From: Geosiphon pyriformis
Taxonomy: Eukaryota; Glomeromycota; Glomeromycetes; Archaeosporales; Geosiphonaceae
NCBI GenBank assembly: GCA_016748015.1
Contig: JAAOMT010000121.1
Coordinates: forward strand, 4,936-23,201
Direction: 5' to 3'
Length of the DNA: 18,266 bases
Each line of letters starts with the position of its first letter. Position 1 is the first letter of the stretch. Positions 1 to 9,238 of the stretch are shown piece after piece. The notes below the pieces were generated by a model. It saw only the letters and a list, made by a program, of their open reading frames with translations, did not search any database and was not told the DNA's origin. The translations under genes and the position numbers were made by a program.

Positions 1-183
1 CCCTAACCCTAACCCTATCCCTAGCCCTATCCCTATCCCTATCCCTATCCCTATCCCTATCCCTATCCCTATCCCTATCCCTATCCCTATCCCTATCCCT
101 ATCCCTATCCCTATCCCTATCCCTATCCCTATAAATATCCCTATCCCTATCCCTATCCCTATCCCTATTCCTATTCCTATCCC
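1..183. repeat. Telomeric repeat tract, CCCTAA cap and CCCTAT array
   Basis: The first bases are two CCCTAA units, then CCCTAT, CCCTAG and an almost unbroken run of CCCTAT hexamers. C-rich repeats at the 5' end of the plus strand are what a left chromosome end shows, with TTAGGG on the opposite strand. CCCTAT (ATAGGG on the G strand) is a one-base variant of the canonical unit and outnumbers it here. The first AAATAT hexamer appears near 133. The short canonical cap may reflect assembly trimming. It is seen directly that the repeats exist; that this is a true chromosome terminus is inferred. Confidence 0.93.
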
Positions 184-922
184 TATAAATATCCCTATCC
201 CTATCTCTATAAATATCCCTATAAATATCCTTATCTCTATAAATATCCCTATAAATATCCCTATCCCTATAAATATCCCTATCCCTATCCCTATAAATAT
301 CCCTATAAATATCCTTATTCTTATCCCTATCTCTATTCCTATAAATATCCCTATCCTTATAAATATCCCTATAAATATTCTTATCTCTATAAATATCCCT
401 ATAAATATTCCTATCCTTATTTCTATTCTTATCTCTATCCCTATTTCTATTTCTATTCTTATCTTTATTCCTATTTCTATCCTATAAATATCTCTATCCC
501 TATCTTTATTCTTATCTTTATTCCTATTTCTATCTTTATTTCTATCCTTATTTCTATTCTTATTCTTATTTCTAATTCTATCTATATTTCTATTCTTATT
601 TTTATCTATAACTTTAATTTTATACTTATTTTTATTTCTATTTCTATTTCTATTCTTATTCTTATTTCTATTTTTATCGCTATTTCTATTTTTATCTTTA
701 TTCTTATTCCTATTCTTATTTCTAACTCTATACTTATTCTTATTTTTATTTTTATTTTTATTCTTATTCCTAATTTTATTTTTATTCTTATCCCTATTCT
801 TATCTTTATCTATATTCTTATTCTTATTTTTATTTTTATTTCTATTATTCTTATTTTTATCTATATTCTTAACTCTATTTTTATTTTTATCTTTATTACT
901 AATCTTATTCTTATTTTTTTTT
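184..922. repeat. Decayed telomere-like hexamer tract
   Basis: This continues the telomeric array with a 6-base rhythm ending in TAT, but the leading CCC becomes progressively CTC, TCC, TTC, CTT and TTT. By about 600 most units are TTTTAT or TTCTAT. About fifteen AAATAT hexamers are interspersed between roughly 133 and 490, usually directly after CCCTAT and mostly in phase. The phase breaks only occasionally, for example near 481. The tract ends at the T run 914-922, where the LINE A-tail begins. No gene is present. Confidence 0.85.
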
Positions 923-1029
923 ATTAACATTTAACAAGTAAAACCCAAATGTTACCTAGCACAATACATCAAACTAAGTAATCTAAACTAGGCACAAATT
1001 ATATATTTTCTACATATGACCAGCCACTC

Positions 1030-1618
1030 GGACTGATCAGAACAACACTACGAATCTATTATAACAGACATCATCCTATCAAAATCAGAAAAAAACAACA
1101 ATGGTTATGAAAACCAAAACAAACACCAAACGTCTCAGCAATACCAAGTAACCTAACCACCCCAGCTGAAAGTGAAGACGACAAATCCTGAGTAACAGGA
1201 AAAGCAGAATTATCATGAGAAATTAAGCCACATTTTCTATAAAGGCCTTATATTTGGCCTTAACCAACCATATGTTAGCATGGTAAGCAGCACCAAAATT
1301 TTGAACAAAGTCAATAATAAATTTACTTACTAACTTAGTATTATCCAAAACAGATACAGCTTCTAGATATCAATCTTTGAACAAGAAATCTTTGCCTAAA
1401 TTGGTGTATAACACATTATCAAAAATGCTCAAAGAAAGCATCTGCGAGATCTGAAACAAACAAAAATTCACACCAGACATAAAATGCCATTTGGCCAAAT
1501 GTGAAGTAAGCAAATCTTTATGGATCTCCAAATCAAATGCACATATAAAAGAGTAATCAGAGCTTTTCATCTCTCCACAATAAAGACATAGAACACTTGA
1601 ATAACTTTTGTTATACAA
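1030..1618 (-). pseudogene. LINE C-terminal zinc motif and tail
   Basis: The open part 1370-1618 contains CLYC at 1577-1588 and a further Cys at 1541-1543. The position where a His would complete a CCHC-like motif reads Tyr (1553-1555), a single C-to-T change from His. Such C-terminal zinc motifs are common after the RT/RNase H of LINE proteins and bind nucleic acid. Downstream, after a TGA and a later frame change, residues continue to resemble the protein tail (for example LSAGVVRLLGI, read in another frame near 1100-1170). Coding ends near 1030 and a 3' UTR of about 110 bases leads to the A-tail. Confidence 0.65.
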
Positions 1619-1807
1619 ATGCTTTCACACAGCAACTGGCAAATGATGTTACAATGCTTTTAAAAAATATGAGCACAGGCCAGCCATAGACCTGCTGGTG
1701 AATCCAGCTGCCATGTGCGAATTGGGATGCCAGACTGAAGCAGTATGGACCTAATCTACATCGCCAATCATGTTATTGCCAATAACAGCAGAACCAAGTC
1801 TAGCCTT

Positions 1808-2400
1808 CTAACAAACACAATTCACTGATCTAAAAATATCTCTAGTAAAATGCCGAACATTACTAAACACTGCCACCCTACCAGTTTTAATAAACATCTT
1901 CTTAACCAAAACAAGAAGCACCAAATTTGAGCTTGCAGCAGAATTGGCCAACTTATTAGTATGTTCATTATCCGTAACACTAAAATGTCTTTTAACCTTA
2001 CGCCAAGAAACACCAAGCCCTTTACTTTTGATCAAATTAAAAATACCATGTTGCTCCAATCAACAACAGTTTTGGAAGTCCGAAAAGACCAAAACTGACT
2101 CAGCAGCACAAAGCATCTAAGGCAACTTAACTGTCCGAATAGATTATAACAGAACTGTGAAAAAAAACACACTCCAATGCCAAAGCAATTGCTTGCAATT
2201 CAGTTAAAGTAGAAGAAACCAACCCACCAACCCTAATGCCAATACCTTGACCCACATCTGGGAAGTAAGCAGTTGCACCACACCCCATTTTCTGCATACC
2301 AAAATTTTTCAAAGAACTATCAGTGTAGATTTCAATAACACATAAATTGGAAGTAATGAGATTCTGTTTCAGACAAAAAATGTCATCCGAACCACCAACA
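1808..2400 (-). pseudogene. LINE RNase H domain, broken
   Basis: RNase H removes the RNA strand of the RNA:DNA hybrid. Visible on the minus strand are a TDSS motif (catalytic Asp at 2319-2321; the usual Gly after it is Ser), TELQA (Glu at 2199-2201), YSDS (Asp at 2133-2135) followed by TAA, and the late motif around VSWRKVKRH with NEHTN, where the last catalytic Asp appears as Asn (1955-1957). The segment between 2126 and 2060 changes frame. Two or three of four catalytic acids survive. It overlaps the C-terminal part of the 2127-3005 open stretch because it is the same polyprotein. Confidence 0.8.
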
Positions 2401-3872
2401 TCCTGCAACTTAAGTTCTATGACAGGTAGACCAACATGAAGAGAATGAATCAGAAATTTACATGCCAAATTGAACCAATGAGGGACTGGACCATGTAGAT
2501 CAAGCCTCTTCCAATGATGAAAGCTTTTCCAGTCAAAAACCAAATCTTTTTTGGTATACAGCTGTTCGATAAAAGTAACTCTAAATCTTTTAAGTAAACA
2601 CAAAACCTCATAAAACAAACAATTACCCAAAACTAAGAACATCAGTGTCCCATCAGAAAAACGAAATGCTGTATGAGAAAAATTCCCAAGAGACATATTA
2701 CAATTCAAAAAAACTTTAACAACACTAGCCAAAAAATTGTTGACAGGACTAATATGTAACCTGACTAGATGACACAAAGGGTGAATAGGTGACCAACTCA
2801 GAACTTGCAGGTCAAGAGACCTGTGAACAAACAAGTAATCCAGAAGTCCACCAGCATTAGAGAAACTCAACACAGAAGCCACTTTGTATTTGGCTTGCAA
2901 CTGTTTAAAAGACTTCAAACTATACAAAGATGGATGATGAAGAGCCTCATTGGGAAAATCTCTCAGGAGTTCAGCCTTAAGCCTTAAATCTTTCCTAATC
3001 AACATGTCTCATTTAACACAGACATTCTTAGAAAAAAAACTAAACTAAGATTTATAATTGACAATAAGCTGTAATATGGCCAACACCAGATAAAAAAACT
3101 GCTTGTCCAAAATAGCTTTTCTTAAAACCAAATTAACAAAGAACCTAACATCCAAATGAGCTTTTGCCAAACTGGGCTTGGACAAATCCTCAAATAACAA
3201 ATAAATCCCAAGATATCTATAAGATTTCTCTTTACAAGCAATTAAAATTGGTGAACTATTTATTGATAGTGATGCCTTACCCACTTTTCTCTTGATAGGA
3301 ATAACCACAGTCTTTTCATTATTGATGGAGATGTCGTTTATACTGAAAAAATTACTAGCAATGTTCAGAATATACTGAGTGGCAGCTTGGCTACTCCCCA
3401 CCTATATTGTGTCATCAACAAAGACACCAGCTGCTAAAAACGAAGTCAAACCACCTTGGTTTTCTAATTTGCCAATCTTAGCAACAAATCTGGAGTCAAT
3501 ACAATATCTACACAAACTCTTTTGCCTTTTAATCTCATATAAAAGAAGATCATAGAAAATCTTTCATAGCAAGAAAGAGAACACCTCACTCTGGTCAAGA
3601 CTATCATGCACCCGGTATTCATTAGTCAGGCCAAAATCAGTCATAATACAATTAACATGATCATTGTGAATACTCCCAAAGAATCTGATAAAATGGTCAC
3701 ATATCTTAATTTAAACCAAACTATTCTACAAGTGGTGCCAATTTACAAAGTTGTAGATCTTCCACATATTCTATAAAACAAGCCACAGTTTACAATTTTT
3801 TTTTAAAGCATCTTTAACAACCGAACCAATAACAAAAATAAGGGACTGGATAGTAGTGTCTTTAAGCATAAA
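2127..3872 (-). pseudogene. LINE reverse transcriptase and N-terminal part of RNase H, broken
   Basis: Reading down from about 3865, the frame shows an RT whose motif A region (3750-3773) has Asn at both expected Asp positions, preceded by a TAG. Next comes a stretch with the order DQSEVFS, IFYD, LLLYE typical of the RT B region, and the catalytic box FVDD at 3411-3422, which is intact. A TAG at 3402-3404 follows FVDDTI where Trp is expected. A 118-codon open stretch (3045-3401) and a 292-codon one (2127-3005) carry the palm end, the connection region and the first part of RNase H. The second ends with a TAA after YSDS, where Gln would be expected. RT copies element RNA into DNA at the target site; this copy cannot, having lost motif A and gained stops. 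Confidence 0.85.
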
Positions 3873-3875
3873 GAT

Positions 3876-4028
3876 TCTTATTTCTATTATCTCTATTTTT
3901 ATTTTTATTTTTATCTCTATTTTTATTTTTATTTTTTTTTATTTCTATTTTTATTTCTATTTTTATTTCTATTTTTATCTCTATTTTTATTTTTATTTTT
4001 GTTTTTATTTTTATTTTTATTCTAATTT
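3876..4028. repeat. Interstitial decayed telomere-like hexamer tract
   Basis: This consists almost entirely of TTTTAT, TTCTAT and CTCTAT hexamers in the same orientation as the terminal array. It resembles the most decayed part of the 184-922 tract and begins within a few bases of the LINE 5' truncation point. A low-complexity frame on the plus strand (Phe/Ile/Tyr only) is a by-product of the repeat and not a gene. Confidence 0.8.
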
Positions 4029-6067
4029 AAATATCTATAAAATTAATTTTTCTAAATAGTTTTAATCAAAACAATAAGTTTAATATTAAATAAAACTTTT
4101 TTTTATATATAACATAAATATTTTAAATATTTAAACTTCTTTTCAAAATTAAAAACTAATTTATATACTTAACAAAAATTTAATAAATTCAAAATTATTT
4201 TTAAAACAAAATTATTTTAATGTTTTTATAATTTATCAGTAATAACAAAAAAACCTACAGTTTTTTTATTAAACAAAATTTTAATTACATATAATATTTT
4301 ATTATATACAATAATATTTATTATATTAAAAAAAATATTATTATTAATATAAATCAAAAACTTATACTAATAACTTTATAAGTTAAAAATATTATTTAAT
4401 ACTAATTTTTTTTTATTTAACTTTTTATAATTATATTAATTTTAAACTTAATTTTACCAAAACTTAGAACCAATTTATTATTAATAACCATATAATCAAA
4501 AATAAATATTTTAAAACATATTTGATTATATGATTTTTATTAGCAATAAAATTATTATATATTTAATAATATATAATCTAATATTTAATTTTTTAGCTTC
4601 TAATAATTTAGCAAGCTTAAAAACATTGTTATAATTTAAAAATTTATTAAAAAATTATAATATAGTATAATAATAATCTTAAAAATATAATAAATAAAGT
4701 TATAAATACTAATTTATAATAGTAGCTAATAATAATTAATAATAACAGCAAATACCAAATTAAGATATTAAAAAAAATATTACAATATATTTTCTTGTAA
4801 AACTATAAATATATATATAATAGCTTTAATATTAAAAAAACCAATTTTACTTTTATTTTTACTTTTAAAATAAATATTCACAAAAATTTTTAATTAAAAA
4901 AATTAAAAAAAATATTGAAAAGTAAATTATTATAATCCAAAGTATTAAAAAACTTATTTGTATTATTTATTAGCTAAATTTTTTAAAAAAAAAATTTTTG
5001 ATCAAAATTATTCATATTATTATAAATTAATAAAAACTTTATTGTAAAAATTAGAAAAAATATTAAAAACTATTGATATTTTGTGTTTTTAGATTAAAAA
5101 AACACATTAAACAATTGCAAAAACAGCCTTAAAAAAAATTTCAAACAGTAAGTAAATTTTAATTTAATCTTTGAGAAAAAGTACATAAATGTATACAATA
5201 ATTAAAAATTAAAAAATACCTTATATTATAACATTAAAAAGAATACTTTTAGTATAAACAATAATATTATCATATAAATAGAATTGAAAAATTTATAAAA
5301 AACTAATTATAATTAAAACAAAATATTAGCAATTAAAATAACCACACTTATAAAAACTATTTTTATTAAAATTCCATTTAAGATTATAAAAGAAAATTTA
5401 TTTATAGTTTTGTAATTAAAAAGTTAATTTTTTTAGTTTAAATTAAACATATTATCAAAGTAATATTAGTATATAATTCTAAAATTAAAACAAAAAGCTT
5501 ATTTTTAAAAAGTAACTCAATAAACAAAAATCAATTAGCAATTTTAGTAACTTTGTATATATATTTAATTAATATATTATTATAATAATTATAATAATTA
5601 TAATACTAAAATCTAAATATTCAATATTCAAACCAAAAATAAAAACTCAAATATCTTGAAATTTGTTAATTATTTATAGATGAACTTTATTTTTAATTTA
5701 GTTTTAGTAACAATAGAAATTAAATTGCTTATTTTTTTATGTTAATAAATAATATTTTCTTGTTTAATAAAATTATTTATATTTATTATATATAATAATT
5801 TTTTAAATAAAATTAATTATTAAAATATTAAAAAAAAATTATTTTAAGTTAAAATTAAACTATTGAACTTTGTAAACAAATTTATAATTAAACTAAACAA
5901 AATTTTTTAATGAAGTTTTTAACTTAATCATATTTAAAAATACTAAAAACTTAGTTTTATAGTAGTTTTATTACTAATAAATATATTTAAATTTTTTTAT
6001 ATTATTATATTATCTATTTAAATTTGTAATAAAAAAATTATTAACAGCTAATATTTAGAAATAGATT
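4029..6067. other. Extreme AT-rich gene-free island
   Basis: About 2 kb of sequence made almost wholly of A and T with few G or C; CpG is nearly absent by eye. I see no open frame longer than chance, no RNA gene and no clear repeat unit. In one sample (4321-4380) I count 15 TpA against 12 ApT dinucleotides, a direction expected of RIP-type decay but far too small to conclude. It replaces the integrase and 3' LTR expected downstream of the RNase H at 6068. It could be heavily mutated element sequence or an unrelated insertion. Confidence 0.8.
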
Positions 6068-6620
6068 AGAAAACTACTGGTTTGTAGTGTACAATATATT
6101 TGTAGTCTGCCAGAAAATCATTTCATTAAGACTGTTTGGCACTTTGTTCAGTTTTCTTTTTATTGAGCCATTTGAGGCCAATATTGACAGTTATAATGTT
6201 AAATTCTTTTCCATTCTTCAGATATTGTTGAAAATGTTTAAGAGCCCAAATAACTGTGGCAGCTTCTAATTCAGTTAAGTCATATTTAAGTTCTGTTGGT
6301 TTGAATGTTTTACTAATATAGACAATAATTTGTTCTTGACTATTTTTATCTAATTGTAATAAGATGGCACCAAATGCTATATGTGAAGCATTAATAGCTA
6401 GTTGGAATTGTTTGTTAAAGTTTGGGTAGACAAGAACTAGAGCTGTTGTTAATTTTGTTTTGAGGATTTCAAAAGCTTTTTGTTGTTTTTCAGTCTATTT
6501 GTATGACACATTTTTGTTGGTAAGATAATTGAGTGGTTTGGCAATTTTTAAGAATCCTTTGATGAATTTTTGATAATAGGAGGCTAATCCTACAAATTCT
6601 CATAGTTCTGTGGTATTTCT
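6068..6620 (-). pseudogene. Gypsy element A RNase H domain, broken and 3'-truncated
   Basis: After the RT thumb (GLASYYQKFI) the frame reads a typical Ty3 RNase H: YPNFNKQFQLA, then INAS where the catalytic Asp should be (Asn codon 6390-6392), GAILLQ, LTELEAA with the Glu intact, WALKHFQQYL and GLKWL. Near the end come two consecutive stops, then ADYKYIVHYKP, which corresponds to the usual RNase H C-terminus. Coding resemblance ends at about 6070 and the extreme AT island follows with no integrase. Loss of the first catalytic acid alone would abolish activity. Confidence 0.82.
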
Positions 6621-7450
6621 AGGTGTTTGAAAGTTTTTAACAGCACTAATTGTTCCAGAATTTGGTTTGACTCCATCTTTGCTGACAATGTGTTCAAGAA
6701 AAATTAGGCTTGTTTTTCCAAAGTGACATTTCTCAATATTCAACTTTAATCCTGCTTTCTGTAATCATTGAAAAACTTCTCACAGGTAGATAAGATGAGC
6801 TTCAAAGCTTGGTGAGTATATATCAGTATCATCAAGATAGACAACTATTAATTGCCATAAGAGTCCTTCATATACAACATCTATGAGTCACTAAAATGTT
6901 GCTGGTGTATTGCAGAGTTCAAAAGGCATAATATTGAACTTATAGTTTCCTTTTTGGGTGGTAAATGCTGTTTTGAGTCGATCTTTTGGGTCTATTTTGA
7001 CTTGTCAGTATCTACTTTCCAAGTCTAAAGTTGAGAAGAACTTGGCTTTCCCTAAGACATTTAACATGTCATCAATTTTTGGAAAAGAATAGGCATCTCC
7101 AATTGTGACACTATTCAATTGTTAATAATCAACACAGAATCTGATTTTTCTGTTTTTCTTTTTGACAAGAATTACTGATAAGACCTATGGACTTCTTGAT
7201 GGTTGAATCAATCTATTATTGAACATTCTTTGGACCTGTTCTCTGATAAATTGGTGGTTAGCAGATGGAACTCAATAGGCTTGTTGTCATTTTGATAGAG
7301 CATCTTCTGTGCAGATCTGATGTTTGACAATATCAGTTTTTCTAAGGTCATTGTTGTCTTTTGCAAATATATTTGCAAATTCAGCTATCAGTTGTTTCAA
7401 TTGTCTTAGTTGTTGGGGTTCTAAGGGACCCATGTTGATTTGAGTGAGTT
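6590..7450 (-). pseudogene. Gypsy element A reverse transcriptase, ten in-frame stops
   Basis: The frame begins upstream with a linker (EPQQLRQLKQLIAEFANIF) and then DIVKHQI, typical of the pre-RT region. RT motifs follow: KIRFCVDY, FFSTLDL, YxQV, KTAFTTQKGNYKFNIMPF and the active site YLDD (6828-6839, intact), then GLKLNIEKCHF and the thumb. Stops are at 7287-7289, 7272-7274, 7185-7187, 7122-7124, 7005-7007, 6891-6893, 6888-6890, 6780-6782, 6765-6767 and 6600-6602, and another lies at 6495-6497 in the RNase H linker. Most occupy positions where Arg, Trp or Gln is conserved. Confidence 0.88.
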
Positions 7451-7458
7451 TTTTTTTT

Positions 7459-7812
7459 CAACAGGTAATAATTTTCAGTGGTAGAAATGATATTTGGATT
7501 TGGAAGTAGTGTATGTCTTATAATTTCGATGAAATTAGAAACAATTTGAGAGTTTTCATCTTGAAAGATGTTACTATGTATAATTCTAATCTCTAATTTG
7601 TTCAATAAGACAATAGAGTAATTATTGAGATTGTAGAATGTAACTCAAAATTTTTTTATTTCTTTGAAAATATAAATGTTTGGAATTGAGATTTCATGTT
7701 TCAAACAAATTTATTTATTGGACTCAAAGATTTGTTGAGTAGTGGTGGGTTTTGAGCAAGTGTAAATTTCGTGATGTTCTCTAAAAGGTGAAATAGTAAT
7801 TGGTTGGAGAAG
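7459..7812 (-). pseudogene. Linker domain between dUTPase and RT, possibly a second dUTPase-like barrel
   Basis: This continues in the dUTPase frame through three stops. The stretch around 7580-7690 reads ICLKHEISIP, VTFYNLNN, then KLEIRIIHSNIF, a beta-strand-rich pattern (strand, Asn turn, strand, I-x-I strand) resembling the end of a dUTPase fold without its catalytic motifs. A 74-codon open part (7381-7605) includes the later section. It ends at the A10 run 7449-7458, where the frame moves to that of RT. The barrel assignment is a guess from pattern only. Confidence 0.5.
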
Positions 7813-7849
7813 TTAAAGAATCTGGTGGAATTCATTCTGTGTATTGAGA

Positions 7850-8345
7850 GCTATGTTTATTGGTACTGTAAATTGTCTAGTTGAACTAAAATCTTGCATT
7901 CCTCTTTCACTTTTTCTCAATTGTTTTCTGTTGCTAACTGATTGTAGGCCCGAAATGTTGATTAAGAGTAGGTAAATTGCTTGAACAATTTTTTCAGCAT
8001 GTTCAATTCTGAATAGTTTGTCTGTTTCATTCTGTAACATGATAGTAATGTTTCCAGTATATCCTGTATCTATAACTCCTCTTTTAACATTGATTCTTTT
8101 GTTTGTCAGTGATAATCGAGAAGCAATTTGTACCATTGTTTCTGGTAGTATTTCCAAAGCAATTCTAAGATTAATTTTGATTAAGAATTTTGGTTAAAAA
8201 ACCAAAGTGTCTTTGCCAGAATATCTTAGGTCATATCCTGCATCAATTTCATGGGCTTTTTCTGGTTTTATTCTTTTTCCATTGTTGTTAAAGTATTTGA
8301 GTTGTATAGCAGGCTGGTTTTTAGTAAGATAGATTGGTGTGATTG
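7850..8345 (-). pseudogene. dUTPase domain of gypsy element A
   Basis: dUTPase hydrolyses dUTP to dUMP and limits uracil in new DNA. All five family motifs can be placed in one minus-strand frame: motif 1 AGYDL (8227-8241), motif 2 ASRLS (just after 8140), motif 3 GVIDTGYTG (8053-8079), motif 4 IEHAEKIVQAI (near 7970-8003) and a degenerate motif 5 RGMQDFSST (7879-7905), where the usual Gly residues read Asp and Ser. A TAA interrupts it at 8194-8196. Order after protease and before RT, in one polyprotein, differs from the common retroviral placements. Motifs 2 and 5 are damaged, so the copy is probably inactive. The long open part runs 7813-8157. Confidence 0.85.
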
Positions 8346-8801
8346 CAATTTTTTTTTTGTTTCCAGTTTTTTAAATTCAATTTTTTTCTGGTTATTTTCA
8401 TTGGATAAGAGAATGCTAAAAGCATAGCATTCTGAACACCATTTGTCATCATAAGACATGATGTATTCTTCACACAATTGAATGTTTATTTGCTTTAATT
8501 GTTGAATTTGAGCTTCTTGGATTGGATATGTGTGGCTTGCAATTTGGTGATATGTTTCTATCTCATCTTTATAGTTGAATTCAGTTAATTCTATTATATA
8601 TTCAATGTACTTGGCTTCTTTCATTTGGTAAACATCTTCCTGTATGGCTCCATTAATTAAAGCCATTGCTAAATCAAAGATTATTTTAGCATCACAAGAA
8701 TAGTGGTAGAGTTTGTTAAGAGCATTGTTGTATGCTGCATCAAAAAGTGTTTCTTTTTTAACTTTTTCTGAAATTGATAAAACATATTGGCAGATTTGGT
8801 C
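8346..8801 (-). pseudogene. Polyprotein segment before dUTPase, Cys-containing
   Basis: An open stretch (about 8268-8666, extending upstream to 8801 without stops) reads as a soluble, partly helical segment with FDAAYNNALNKLYHY, then IQLCEEY and WCSEC. The Cys pairs suggest a continuation of the zinc-binding region seen at 13286-13770, from which it is separated by the nested LTR element. The first codons after the target duplication give CDQIC. At the A10 run (complement of 8349-8358) the frame shifts into that of dUTPase. I do not recognise a named domain. Confidence 0.7.
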
Positions 8802-8805
8802 ACAT
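8802..8805. repeat. Target site duplication, left copy (ACAT)
   Basis: ACAT precedes the left LTR terminus and the same four bases follow the right terminus at 13282-13285. Removing the intervening element and one ACAT restores codons for Gly-Val-Cys-Asp-Gln-Ile-Cys in the gypsy frame, which independently supports the boundary. Confidence 0.85.
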
Positions 8806-9218
8806 TATTACCAGTTTTTGTCAATATTTACAAACATTTTTTAGCTCAACTAATAACACACATTACCATGGTTATGTTACTGACTATAGCATATTATAGG
8901 TATATGAACTATTTGAGTAAGTGGGAGAGCAAAAAGAAGTACATGATAAAGTCATTAAAAGTGAGAGAAGTATTGTTATTATTATTTGTTTTTGGACAAA
9001 AACCAGTCTTAGGTATTTAAAAAGAGGAAAAAAAAGTCACATCTCTTTATATGTATTAGAAGCGCAACCAGCAACAAGAAAAAACCAAAAAAATTGTAAC
9101 CAGAATTCTTTCAATTAGTTGTCAAAAGAGTGTGATGTTCAAATGCCTATTTTGAAAATGAAGTTATAGGAATTATAAAAATTGTAGGAGTAAAACATAA
9201 CTGAAATAAATTTAACTT

Positions 9219-9224
9219 TTTATT
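9219..9224 (-). terminator. AATAAA polyadenylation-type signal, LTR copy 1
   Basis: AATAAA on the minus strand, conserved in copies 2 (10762-10767) and 3 (12305-12310), just after the small frame. With the TATA box it would define an R region of about 350 bases. Confidence 0.4.
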
Positions 9225-9238
9225 GTTGAGACCACTCT

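Larger units (their letters stand above)
914..3872 (-). mobile_element. 5'-truncated LINE (non-LTR retrotransposon) remnant
   Basis: On the minus strand this segment reads as the 3' half of a LINE open reading frame: RT motifs A to C, a long connection region, RNase H and a C-terminal CxxC zinc motif, then a short 3' UTR ending in AATAAA and nine A's (complement of 914-922). It lacks an endonuclease and the N-terminal part of RT, as expected for 5' truncation during target-primed reverse transcription. Both ends abut degenerate telomere-like hexamers. It carries several in-frame stops and frame changes, so it is dead. Confidence 0.85.

Noticed and set aside
1-922. CRISPR-like array
   Set aside because: Continuous 6-base tandem repeat without unique spacers, at a chromosome end.
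3856-4059. 67-codon plus-strand frame of Phe, Ile and Tyr
   Set aside because: It only translates the TTTTAT/TTCTAT hexamer tract and has no composition like a protein gene.
6087-6269. 60-codon plus-strand frame
   Set aside because: Antisense to the RNase H domain.
6495-7289. Alternative genetic code with TGA as Trp
   Set aside because: TGA stands for both Arg and Trp positions, and TAG and TAA also interrupt conserved sites, so mutational decay explains it better.
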